This document shows positions 1-7,356 of a stretch of 15,282 nucleotides of DNA, one piece after another. Made by a program: the position numbers and the translations under genes. Location of the stretch: positions 1-15,282 of the forward strand of contig JAYZFL010000023.1 of the NCBI GenBank assembly GCA_036336795.1, read 5' to 3'. The DNA comes from UBA822 sp036336795. Its GTDB lineage: Bacteria > Gemmatimonadota > Gemmatimonadetes > Longimicrobiales > Gaopeijiaceae. The notes beneath the pieces were generated by a model. The model was not told the DNA's origin. It did not search any database and saw nothing but the letters and a program-made list of their open reading frames with translations. Within the stretch, counting starts at the first letter, position 1. Every line of letters starts with the position of its first letter.

Positions 1-504
1 GTGTAACGAACACGGTGTGGAGCGCCTAAGTCTAGTGAACGCTTGTTCCCGAACCGAAACGATGCTTGCACCTGATGCCAGTGTTCCGTGGCGGCCGAAG
101 CGACGCAGTACCCACAAACGGCGACCGTCACTCTCGATCACGTATTTACCCGGTCCTTGCCAGAACATAGCTCTCACTCGTGCCCTTTGATTCTCACTCA
201 AGCATTTCTGGAATACGGTATACTCTAGGGCTCTTGATTCATGACGGAGCCAGTCATCTAGTAGGGAATCAAAGCCGCTGAGCCCTGGGACACCGAGACG
301 CCTGGCCAAAGAGCCGTCAATGGTGTTCTTAGCAGACCGGAAATTCTTGAATCGGTCACCACTTTGAAGTTCCCGTTCAGCCACTGCGGAGACTGCTCTG
401 ATCCGCAACCGATCTGTAGACATGTTTTTCTGGCCGTTCTTCCGCGCCTGCTGTACCTCGGTCATGACCGATAGAACGTCAGTTATCCGATCTCCACTAC
501 ACAT
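1..504 (-). CDS. Unrecognised protein, 3' end beyond window (partial)
   Basis: An uninterrupted frame of 168 codons runs from an ATG at 504-502 off the left edge without a stop. The start is well supported: GGAGG lies 8 nt upstream on the minus strand. The visible protein begins MCSGDRITDVLSVMTEVQQA and is soluble-looking and rich in Arg, Ser and Leu. It has no signal peptide or membrane segment. A helical, charged first half (about residues 1-60) is followed by a Leu/Gly-rich part containing LGVPGLSGFDSLLDDWL, then RVRAMFWQGPGKYVIESDGR near residues 113-132. I recognise no family. The gene overlaps the upstream small ORF by 22 bp, which suggests translational coupling in a two-gene unit. The missing C-terminus may carry the diagnostic domain. 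I am fairly sure it is a real gene; its function is unknown. Confidence 0.7.
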   Translation of the reverse strand, partial: MCSGDRITDVLSVMTEVQQARKNGQKNMSTDRLRIRAVSAVAERELQSGDRFKNFRSAKNTIDGSLARRLGVPGLSGFDSLLDDWLRHESRALEYTVFQKCLSENQRARVRAMFWQGPGKYVIESDGRRLWVLRRFGRHGTLASGASIVSVREQAFTRLRRSTPCSLH

Positions 505-743
505 CTTACGTTCCTCCGGAAATAGCGATCACTTGATTCATCAAGGCCAAGTTTCTCATTGACCCTCCACTCTTCCGTTAGGTTCTCCAGGGCATGCACG
601 GTCGCCATTCTACCTTCACAAGGTTTTGGCTCAATCGCACACGGCCTCTCTAATACCAAAATGATGAGAGTAATGACATTGGGCTTAGAGTACTCCCAGA
701 TTAAACGGAGGACCAACATCCAAGGATAGGCGGTCCGGCGCAA
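483..743 (-). CDS. Small hypothetical protein, 86 aa, possibly a remnant of a longer gene
   Basis: The frame opens with TTG at 743-741, preceded by AGAGG at a 7-nt spacing, and ends in TAA at 485-483, inside the next gene. The product has a hydrophobic stretch at about residues 8-31 (LVLRLIWEYSKPNVITLIIL), then a charged C-terminal half. I recognise no family. The same frame continues upstream of the TTG through plausible codons (LAPAQLAHALRSIGTRPRGF) to an amber codon at 812-810. It continues past that to ATGs at 824 and 839, so the TTG may not be the original start and the gene may be broken. Its stop overlaps the well-supported start at 504, which favours a coupled pair. This is uncertain: a short ORF with a rare start codon can occur by chance. 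Confidence 0.38.
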   Translation of the reverse strand: MRRTAYPWMLVLRLIWEYSKPNVITLIILVLERPCAIEPKPCEGRMATVHALENLTEEWRVNEKLGLDESSDRYFRRNVRCVVEIG

Positions 744-852
744 GCAGAAACCTCTTGGACGTGTTCCTATTGAACGGAGTGCGTGGGCAAGTTGAGCCGG
801 TGCCAGGCTCTAGAGGCTGTCCATGTTCTTATACGACATCTGCCTCACTCAG

Positions 853-880
853 GGACACTGTAGTGTCCAATTCTTTGGAC
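853..880. repeat. Two overlapping, mutually exclusive inverted repeats
   Basis: Positions 853-858 (GGACAC) pair with 863-868 (GTGTCC) around a TGTA loop. Positions 865-870 (GTCCAA) pair with 875-880 (TTGGAC) around a TTCT loop. Both stems are perfect 6-bp stems and share bases 865-868, so only one can form at a time. The element starts 3 bp after the stop of the serine hydrolase gene on the minus strand and precedes the small ORF. No U-run follows either stem, so a classical intrinsic terminator is not shown. It could be a transcript 3' end, an attenuator-like switch, or an operator. Confidence 0.45.
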
Positions 881-883
881 TGT

Positions 884-2368
884 CTACTGCCAGTTCCATG
901 AGGAGTCCACGGCTTTCACTGCTAACCCGAGTGCTTGGTACATCCTTGTATTTCTATCAGGAGATAATGTTTGGCCGTGTCGGTGACTCATTACGACGAT
1001 TACCAGATCACGAGATGGTATGATGAATGTGTGTTGACCTCCGGCGCCGCTGGCGTAGTAGGTATCAAGGGGTAATGTGACGTGGCGACGTCGATTAGAT
1101 TCACGCTCTGCCTTGTTCGTCCAGAAGAGTCCTGCGTAAATCGGTTGATCCCAAGCCGGAGCAGGTGTCCTGACGAAGTCCACGAAATGCCGAGGCAGGA
1201 GCCTTTCACCGTTCCACACCCCCTCTTGCAGGTAAAGCATACCAAGGCGTGCCCAGTGGCGGGCAGTTCCGTAGTTGTAACCAGTGAGTATGAAGTTACC
1301 GTATGGGTCGGTTTCCATGACAAACTTGCGAATGCCAATTTTGTCAAAAAGATTTTGTTGTGGCCATGTCAGGTACTCTTTTCCTAATCCTTCCACGGTG
1401 CGACGAACAATGTAACCGAGGGTCCACGGATCTGAGTTCCGGTACCGTCCAACTGAGTTGGGTGGATATTCCGGCTGCCTACTTGCTGAAAAACGAAAGA
1501 CATCTATTGGCGCTGAGTATCCAAGGCCATGGTCCGGAAAGCCAGGCACGAAGGAACGAGCCACCTGTTCGGGAGAAGACCCCCCACCACTAAAGCGGAG
1601 GCCACTCGACATCCGGAGCAGGTCAGCGATCCGGATCGCCGCGCGTGGGTCTCCGGGAGTGTTCTGCCATTCTGGAATCGGCGCTAGGTCCCACAACCCT
1701 AGGTGGCCCATCTGTATAAGCCGGCCGATAAATGTGGCTGTCATACTTTTCCCCATCGACCAGCTTTCAAGCTGCATATCTTGATGGGCACCAGAACTGT
1801 AATTCTCCGCTATAATCCGTCCTTGATGGACCACGACAAATGCCGCTCGCCGGTCTAAGGACTCTTGAAAGAGAGTGCTGACGGCCTCATCTAAGAGATC
1901 GTTATCTACATGCTTCGGTAACGGTTCATCGGAAAGCTGATCGCCCATGGGCCAGAGCAAAGAACGTGCATTCGGGAGGCTGCTTACCACTTCTCTGGGG
2001 GTAAAGAACACCTGATCCATCTCTGTCGGGAGAATTACACATCCCTGGTCGCCAAAATAACGTGCTCGAGCTACGACCCCATCTCTAGAAGCGCTGACGA
2101 TACGTTGCTCATCGTCTACGCTAAACTCTGTTTCTGTGTTCTGCTCTGCCCGGCCAGTTGCGTCATCACCAAGCAGTACGCTATTGGATAGGGCCTCACC
2201 CCGGTCTCGTCCAGAAACCCAAATCGCTGAGCAAAAGCGTTTAGCGGGACCTGCCAGAGAAAGTCGTGTGTGTGTTGGTGGAGATGATTGAGCTAAAGCT
2301 TTTTCGGGTCCCGTAGCTGTGCCGGCAAAAATGACAACGAGTACCAGAGAATAAATTGAACGAGTCAT
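884..2368 (-). CDS. Secreted serine hydrolase, beta-lactamase / class C penicillin-binding fold
   Basis: 494-residue protein with a cleavable signal peptide (MTRSIYSLVLVVIFAGTATG, likely cut after ALAQ near residue 27), so it acts outside the cytoplasm. The C-terminal two thirds is a beta-lactamase-like domain (Pfam Beta-lactamase/AmpC-EstB type). It carries the S-x-x-K nucleophile motif S204-M-G-K207, the Y-x-N motif Y309-R-N311, and a late Gly-rich strand GAGGQHTFII in place of the KTG box. The order and spacing fit an active enzyme. Family members hydrolyse esters or D-amino peptides, and few are true beta-lactamases, so the substrate cannot be told. The residues 30-150 region is not recognised. 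The start at 2368 is chosen because GGAGG sits 9 nt upstream and the signal peptide begins there; the frame stays open to a GTG at 2536, but that extension would bury the signal peptide. It lies downstream of the M23 gene on the same strand, 211 bp away, with no terminator seen between them. Confidence 0.9.
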   Translation of the reverse strand: MTRSIYSLVLVVIFAGTATGPEKALAQSSPPTHTRLSLAGPAKRFCSAIWVSGRDRGEALSNSVLLGDDATGRAEQNTETEFSVDDEQRIVSASRDGVVARARYFGDQGCVILPTEMDQVFFTPREVVSSLPNARSLLWPMGDQLSDEPLPKHVDNDLLDEAVSTLFQESLDRRAAFVVVHQGRIIAENYSSGAHQDMQLESWSMGKSMTATFIGRLIQMGHLGLWDLAPIPEWQNTPGDPRAAIRIADLLRMSSGLRFSGGGSSPEQVARSFVPGFPDHGLGYSAPIDVFRFSASRQPEYPPNSVGRYRNSDPWTLGYIVRRTVEGLGKEYLTWPQQNLFDKIGIRKFVMETDPYGNFILTGYNYGTARHWARLGMLYLQEGVWNGERLLPRHFVDFVRTPAPAWDQPIYAGLFWTNKAERESNRRRHVTLPLDTYYASGAGGQHTFIIPSRDLVIVVMSHRHGQTLSPDRNTRMYQALGLAVKAVDSSWNWQ

Positions 2369-2579
2369 CGTCGAGGACCTCCGGCCCCTTCTAGCCTCCA
2401 AGAGCACTTCAGGGAGGATGGAGAGTGCTTTCCTATGTGTCGATGATTTTGAGCCTACGGCAGTAAAGGGGCAAGGGAAGGCACCCTTATCCATTAGAGA
2501 TTGGGAGGACTTAACACCTAAGTATCTGACCGACACGTCCTAGAGGATCATGTTCGTATCAGGGTGAAGTTGCCAAGTC

Positions 2580-3938
2580 TTATTTGAATCCAGAGTCTCC
2601 CGGCATCCAACCTGTGTATCCCCGGGGGGACTGCACGTACAGAAAGCCGTCGAAGGTGCCAAGAACCGACACCCCCGTCCCCGCTTTGACTAACTCCATA
2701 ACTGGTGCGTTTAGGTCGGGATCGCTCACCATATCTGAGGCGTTTGCAACTATCTGGCTGCGAATCGGTAGATCGGCGGCTTCCGTAAGGCGAGCGGACA
2801 CAAAACCTTTCCGACCGTCCGGAAGACGGACACGGTACCATGATCCCGTGGCGGCCAAAACTCTCAAAGGTGTGTACTCTTCGAGCTCTGATAGAATGAT
2901 GGATTGGCGGCTAGGTCCACTCCTCAGCCGGATTCCTTTGTTGGTCGTCCGAGTCCAAGAACCGAGTTGGTCCAGTGGGGCGGAAGGATCTGGTAGAGTC
3001 TCTGGCGGTTGATATACAAAATAGTAGGGATCGATCGCCCCCTGCCTTCTCTGATACACGCTGAAGTGGAGGTGTGGTGGAGTTGTTCGGGCATTCCCTG
3101 TGTTCCCTACCATGCCAATGAGAGTACCAGGCTCCACCATCGACCCGGTCCGAACGACTTGGCTGTCCAGGTGGGCGTAGTAAATCGATTGGGGATGCTC
3201 GGAATCGCGAACCCATACGACTTTGCCGCCAATCGGGGTATCCTCGACTCGCGAGACCCGGCCTCTGGTGGCTGACAGAACAGGGGTGCCTCGAGGAGCG
3301 AAAATGTCTACTCCACGATGTTGACGGCGGCCGCCGTCTCGGACGTCGCCAAACACGCTCAGTATAGCTGTGGTAGATCGGTCTTGAACGGGAAACGCCA
3401 TTGAGGCGCCGGCTCTTAAGCTGATCCGGTAATGTCCTCCCCGGAGCAGTTCTGGCTGGAGGCGTACCACGTAGTCTGCTCGTCGCGTGGAAACGTATTC
3501 GAGATCTTCCACTGTGGATTCGGACGATAGAACCGGGAGAGGGCTGAGAGATGTATCCGCTTGGATTCGATAGACATCGACGAAGAGGCGAGCCGGTTCA
3601 TTGTCGTCCAAAGCAATGTCGATGGAGAGTCGTTGGCCCCTTCGTAAGCCCACACGATAACTTCTCGCCTCGGGCGTTTCCGCGAAAAGAAAACCTTCTT
3701 CATCGAAAGGGAGCCCGACGACTGGAGCTTCCGATAGAGCTGTGGCTGCAACTGCGGCCCACTCCGAGCCAAGAGCGGTTTCAGCAAGACCGGCAGCACT
3801 CAAAGACTCGGAGTAAATCTCGTGCGGAGTCAGGTCGCGAAAGTTGTTCTGAATCTGATCGATCTGATCGCAGGCGAGTACGAACAATGGAAGAAGAAGC
3901 AACCATAGGTATGAAGCCCGTAGCTTCTTCTGAGTCAA
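2580..3938 (-). CDS. Lipoprotein M23 family metallopeptidase with two C-terminal SH3-like domains
   Basis: 452 residues. The N-terminus is a lipoprotein signal (KK, hydrophobic core, then LFVLAC with the lipidated Cys at 23), placing the protein on a membrane facing the periplasm. Residues 90-185 form a beta-rich domain of unknown role. The M23 (LytM-type) peptidase domain follows at about 195-310, with the zinc ligands visible: H207-x3-D211 and H289-L-H291, plus H256 in YYAHLD. All expected ligands are present, so it is probably an active peptidoglycan endopeptidase. Two SH3b-like segments (about 335-388 and 398-450; RSGPSRQS, YTGWM) probably bind cell wall. The start is TTG at 3938-3936: a stop lies two codons upstream and no other in-frame start would keep the signal peptide. 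The ribosome binding site is weak. It is divergent from the radical-SAM operon and leads a minus-strand pair with the serine hydrolase. Likely role: wall remodelling. Confidence 0.92.
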   Translation of the reverse strand: MTQKKLRASYLWLLLLPLFVLACDQIDQIQNNFRDLTPHEIYSESLSAAGLAETALGSEWAAVAATALSEAPVVGLPFDEEGFLFAETPEARSYRVGLRRGQRLSIDIALDDNEPARLFVDVYRIQADTSLSPLPVLSSESTVEDLEYVSTRRADYVVRLQPELLRGGHYRISLRAGASMAFPVQDRSTTAILSVFGDVRDGGRRQHRGVDIFAPRGTPVLSATRGRVSRVEDTPIGGKVVWVRDSEHPQSIYYAHLDSQVVRTGSMVEPGTLIGMVGNTGNARTTPPHLHFSVYQRRQGAIDPYYFVYQPPETLPDPSAPLDQLGSWTRTTNKGIRLRSGPSRQSIILSELEEYTPLRVLAATGSWYRVRLPDGRKGFVSARLTEAADLPIRSQIVANASDMVSDPDLNAPVMELVKAGTGVSVLGTFDGFLYVQSPRGYTGWMPGDSGFK

Positions 3939-4134
3939 TTTTTACTTAAAAGACTGCTTAGACATGTTTCGCATGTACGCACAGAGTGCTCTTGGGTTCC
4001 TCTGGAGTGTCCGAGGATCCGCTCAACCTATCTATACCAAAATCAAACGCAATCGATGAAATTCATATACGTGGAAATCACCGCGCGAGTTGTGTGGGTT
4101 CGGTGATCTGTATTTCGCAGACACGATAGATACC
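3939..4134. promoter_or_regulatory. Divergent intergenic region with a small inverted repeat
   Basis: This 196-bp gap separates the M23 gene (leftward) from the eight-gene operon (rightward), so it must hold promoters for both. I see no clean -35/-10 pair. AT-rich candidates for a rightward -10 are TATACC at 4033-4038 and the CATATAC region at 4064-4070. An inverted repeat, ACATG-TTTCG-CATGT, lies at 3962-3976, 24 bp before the M23 start codon, and could be an operator. The regulatory role is inferred from position only. Confidence 0.35.
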
Positions 4135-5406
4135 ATGGTTAGAATCGCTGAAATAGAGTCCGGAAGCATCGCAGACGATCTTCATTTGGAGATCGGTACG
4201 CGTATCCTTCGGATTAACGGAAAGCGTATTCGAGACGGGATCGACCTCATGTTTCTCCTTGCCAACGGTTCGCTCGAACTCGAGACCGTGACCCCTGGGG
4301 GTGAGGTGGCCTTCTACGAGATCGAGCGTGATCCCGGTGAATCGATTGGCATTATCCCGAACGCCGATAAGATAAGAGAGTGTGGGAACAAGTGTGTATT
4401 CTGCTTTATCGACGGCAATCCGAAGGATGCCCGGGATTCCCTTTGGCTTCGTGATGACGATTTCCGACTCTCGTTCACCTACGGAAGCTATGTGACGCTG
4501 ACTAACGTTGGACCTAGGGGCATGGAGCGCCTTGTGGAACAGCGTATCAGCCCGCTCTATGTGAGTGTTCATGCGACAGATCCAGACGTGAGGACCCGCC
4601 TGCTCGTGAATGATCGTGCGGGCCTTATCATGGATCAACTTCGATACTTGATTGACAACGATCTGGAAATTCATACGCAAATCGTGCTTTGCCCCGAGTG
4701 GAATGATGGCCCCCATCTGGATCGCACTATGGAGGATCTTTACGGACTCGGTAACGGTGTGATCTCTCTCTCGGTGGTTCCGGTGGGTCTCACAAAATAC
4801 AACGAGGGTCGGCCGGTGCGACGGATTACTTCAGCGGAGGCGAAGATCGCGATTCGGCAGGTGGATCGAATGAGGGCAAAGGCCTTCGGGGAGCGGTCGC
4901 GAGGCTGGTGTTACTCTGCCGACGAGCTCTACCTAATTGCTGGTCAGCATCTTCCTCCGGACGATTATTACGATGAAGGGGTCCTCACGGAGAACGGTGT
5001 CGGTGCGATCAAGAGATTCCTAAGGGAATTCGAGGCCGACCTTCATGGGCTTCCACATCTTCCAGAACGCAGGTTGAGGATCGTGACGGGCACCTCAATG
5101 GAGCGGTTTCTGAGGCAAAAGGCACCCCGGTTGGCCCAGGTGACCGGAGCTCGGGTGGACGTTCAGGGGATCAAGAACTGTTTCTATGGTGAGAATGTAA
5201 CCGTGGCAGGTCTTCTGGGCGGTGAAGACATCGTGTCTGGGCTCGGAACGACCCAGCAGGATGATGTAATCCTGGTGACGGCGGAGGCTCTCAATGCGGA
5301 TGATCTCTTTGTTGATGGTTTATCTATATCGAAGGTCAGAAAGGCTCTTGAACCTGCAACAGTGGTGACCGGCTATGGGGTCTCCGAATGTCTAACAAGT
5401 CTGTGA
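4135..5406 (+). CDS. PDZ / radical SAM / DUF512 domain protein
   Basis: 423 residues. The N-terminus (about 1-60) is PDZ-like: IAEIESGSIADDL, IGTRILRINGKRI. A radical-SAM-type cysteine cluster C83-x3-C87-x2-C90 (ECGNKCVFCF) follows, and should bind a 4Fe-4S cluster. The C-terminal half matches the DUF512 family by gestalt (WCYSADELYLIAG; IVTGTSMERFL; NCFYGENVTVAGLLGG). Family members are widespread in clostridia and several other phyla; the reaction is not known to me. The start is set at ATG 4135 because the PDZ fold begins there. The frame stays open to a TTG at 4090, but those 15 residues look non-homologous; neither start has a strong ribosome binding site. It is first in the operon, 10 bp before der. 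This DUF512-der pairing, which I recall from other genomes, may indicate a link to ribosome or RNA modification; that is speculative. Confidence 0.88.
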   Translation: MVRIAEIESGSIADDLHLEIGTRILRINGKRIRDGIDLMFLLANGSLELETVTPGGEVAFYEIERDPGESIGIIPNADKIRECGNKCVFCFIDGNPKDARDSLWLRDDDFRLSFTYGSYVTLTNVGPRGMERLVEQRISPLYVSVHATDPDVRTRLLVNDRAGLIMDQLRYLIDNDLEIHTQIVLCPEWNDGPHLDRTMEDLYGLGNGVISLSVVPVGLTKYNEGRPVRRITSAEAKIAIRQVDRMRAKAFGERSRGWCYSADELYLIAGQHLPPDDYYDEGVLTENGVGAIKRFLREFEADLHGLPHLPERRLRIVTGTSMERFLRQKAPRLAQVTGARVDVQGIKNCFYGENVTVAGLLGGEDIVSGLGTTQQDDVILVTAEALNADDLFVDGLSISKVRKALEPATVVTGYGVSECLTSL

Positions 5407-5416
5407 CTTACGACTT

Positions 5417-6733
5417 ATGAGTCGATCAATGCCTGTCGTCGCAGTTGTAGGACGACCCAACGTTGGGAAGTCAACTTTCTTCAATCGAGTGATCGGGCAA
5501 CGAGTAGCGATTGTCGATGACACTCCCGGTGTGACTCGCGACCGTAACTTTGCACGGGCTGATTGGGCTGGCCGGAACTTTTTTCTCGTTGATACCGGAG
5601 GCGTCATCGAAGGAAGTAACGAACCTTTAGAACGCGCGATCCGTGAACAGGCCTATGCGGCCGTAGAGGAATCTGATCTGATACTATTTTTGGCAGATGG
5701 TAAGACCGGCGTCCACCCTCTAGATGAGCGTCTGGCGGAAATCCTCAGAAAGAGTTCGCCACCGGTCCTGTTAGTGGTAAACAAGATGGATCGCATTCCT
5801 GAGGACCAGAGCCACCTGGATTTCTGGAGGCTAGGGATGGGGGATCCATTGCCCGTGAGTGCCATTTCGGGTAGGGGTTCCGGTGATCTACTCGATGCTG
5901 TCGTCGCGAATCTTCCAGAACGTGAGGAAACTCTTCAGGATGAGGGAGTTGTACGGATTGCTGTTATCGGAAAACCGAACGTGGGAAAATCGAGTTTCAT
6001 CAATTGTCTCTTCGGAGAAGATCGCGTTGTTGTCAACGCGGAAGCTGGCACGACCCGTGATCCCATAGACACACCTCTCCAGTATCATGGACACTCGCTC
6101 GTTTTCGTCGATACGGCTGGCCTTCGCCGGCAATCACGAGTGAAGGACTCCCTTGAGTACTACGCATCGCTCCGTACCGCGAAGGTGGTAAGAGACGCCG
6201 ACGTGTGCCTAGTCCTCGTAGATGCGACGGAACCGATCCACGTACAGGATCTCAAGGTGGCCGAGCAGGCGTGGGAAGCTGGCGCGGGTGTGATTCTCGT
6301 GGCAAACAAATGGGACCTCGTGCAAAAAGATCACCGAACCGCGATCCAATTTGAGAAAGACCTACAACAGCGAGCTCCTTTTCTTAAATGGATTCCAGTG
6401 ATGTTTACGTCCGCCTTGTCAGGGCAACGGGTGCGGAAATGCCTTGATCAAGTCTTGGAGGTTCAGAAAATTCGACACCAGAGAGTTTCGACAGCCAAAT
6501 TTAACCAGGCATTGGAGTCTCTAATTCGTCGCCAGCCGCCCCCCCACAGTCGGGGGCGAAGAGTGAAGCTCCGCTACGGAACGCAGGTTTCTGTCGCACC
6601 CCCTACCTTCATTATCTTCAGCAATCTCTCAAAGGCTCTGCCCGAGCACTACATTCGCTACGTTCACAATAGCCTGCGAGATCGGTGGGGGTTCGTCGGA
6701 AGCCCAATTCGTATCCGCTTTAGGGAGAATTGA
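5417..6733 (+). CDS. der: Ribosome biogenesis GTPase Der (EngA)
   Basis: 438 residues, the usual length. Two tandem GTPase domains are followed by a KH-like C-terminal domain. Domain 1 shows GRPNVGKS (12-19), DTPGVTRDR, DTGG and NKMD. Domain 2 shows GKPNVGKS, a TTRD switch, DTAGLRRQ and NKWD. The last roughly 90 residues (RRVKLRYGTQ, SKALPEHYIRYVHNSLRDRW) are the KH-like domain. The family binds the 50S subunit and is needed for its late maturation; it is essential in studied bacteria. The start could be ATG 5417 or ATG 5429; the second gives MPVVAVVGRPNVGKS, closer to typical Der N-termini. Neither has a good ribosome binding site, so coupling to the upstream gene (10-bp gap) is likely. A run of seven C at 6539-6545 encodes part of a Pro stretch. 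Confidence 0.97.
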   Translation: MSRSMPVVAVVGRPNVGKSTFFNRVIGQRVAIVDDTPGVTRDRNFARADWAGRNFFLVDTGGVIEGSNEPLERAIREQAYAAVEESDLILFLADGKTGVHPLDERLAEILRKSSPPVLLVVNKMDRIPEDQSHLDFWRLGMGDPLPVSAISGRGSGDLLDAVVANLPEREETLQDEGVVRIAVIGKPNVGKSSFINCLFGEDRVVVNAEAGTTRDPIDTPLQYHGHSLVFVDTAGLRRQSRVKDSLEYYASLRTAKVVRDADVCLVLVDATEPIHVQDLKVAEQAWEAGAGVILVANKWDLVQKDHRTAIQFEKDLQQRAPFLKWIPVMFTSALSGQRVRKCLDQVLEVQKIRHQRVSTAKFNQALESLIRRQPPPHSRGRRVKLRYGTQVSVAPPTFIIFSNLSKALPEHYIRYVHNSLRDRWGFVGSPIRIRFREN

Positions 6734-6738
6734 TACTT

Positions 6739-7356
6739 GTGAGCCCGGTCATCCTTATCCTACTGGCGTATGGAATCGGCAGTACACCTACGAGCCTCTG
6801 GGTTGGAAAAGTAGGATATGGAATCGATCTAAAAACGAAGGGTAGCGGAAACCTCGGTGGTACAAACGTGTTCCGGGTGCTCGGGTGGAAGACGGCTCTG
6901 CCAGTGATCGTGATTGATGTGTTCAAGGGATGGTTCCCGACCTGGTATTTCCCCCATATCCATCCTGAAACCGCTCCATCAACGTGGGCTCTCGCGTACG
7001 GAGGTGCGGCAATCCTCGGTCATGTTTTTTCTTTTTGGGTTGGATTGAAGGGTGGCAAGGGGGTCGCCACGAGTGGTGGCGTATTCCTGGCAGTAGCTCC
7101 CCTAGCGGTGCTCGGATGTTCAATGGTATGGCTCGTTGTGTTCTTGTTCACACGAACCTCGTCTCTCGGGTCGCTGAGTGCTGTGCTCGCAGTGCTCCCC
7201 CTGCTTTACGTGTTACCGCACCGTCAGGGAGCCACTGTGTTTTGGTTTACGGTCGTGCTCATCATTTTCATATTTTGGGCACACCGCTCGAATATCCGAA
7301 GGTTGTTACGTGGAGAGGAGGAGTCATTCGGAGATGATTCGGAGGATCGGATTTGA
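6739..7356 (+). CDS. plsY: Glycerol-3-phosphate acyltransferase PlsY
   Basis: 205-residue integral membrane protein with several hydrophobic helices. It transfers an acyl group from acyl-phosphate to glycerol-3-phosphate, the first step of phospholipid synthesis. Family motifs are visible: GSGNLGGTNVFR (motif 1), a KGW segment after VIVIDV, and GLKGGKGVATSGG (motif 3). The start is probably GTG 6739: GGGAG at 6723-6727 lies about 11 nt upstream. A TTG at 6730 overlaps the der stop but would sit directly on that ribosome binding site. It is followed immediately by gpsA, whose product makes this enzyme's substrate. The C-terminal tail is charged (RGEEESFGDDSEDRI). Confidence 0.95.
   Translation: MSPVILILLAYGIGSTPTSLWVGKVGYGIDLKTKGSGNLGGTNVFRVLGWKTALPVIVIDVFKGWFPTWYFPHIHPETAPSTWALAYGGAAILGHVFSFWVGLKGGKGVATSGGVFLAVAPLAVLGCSMVWLVVFLFTRTSSLGSLSAVLAVLPLLYVLPHRQGATVFWFTVVLIIFIFWAHRSNIRRLLRGEEESFGDDSEDRI

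Noticed and set aside
2369..2536. N-terminal extension of the serine hydrolase to a GTG at 2536
   Set aside because: It would place 56 residues before a clear signal peptide that has its own GGAGG ribosome binding site.
4078..4716. 212-codon open frame on the minus strand
   Set aside because: It lies wholly antisense to the radical SAM gene, whose cysteine motif and domains are clear. The peptide has no recognisable domain and the frame is a codon-bias shadow.
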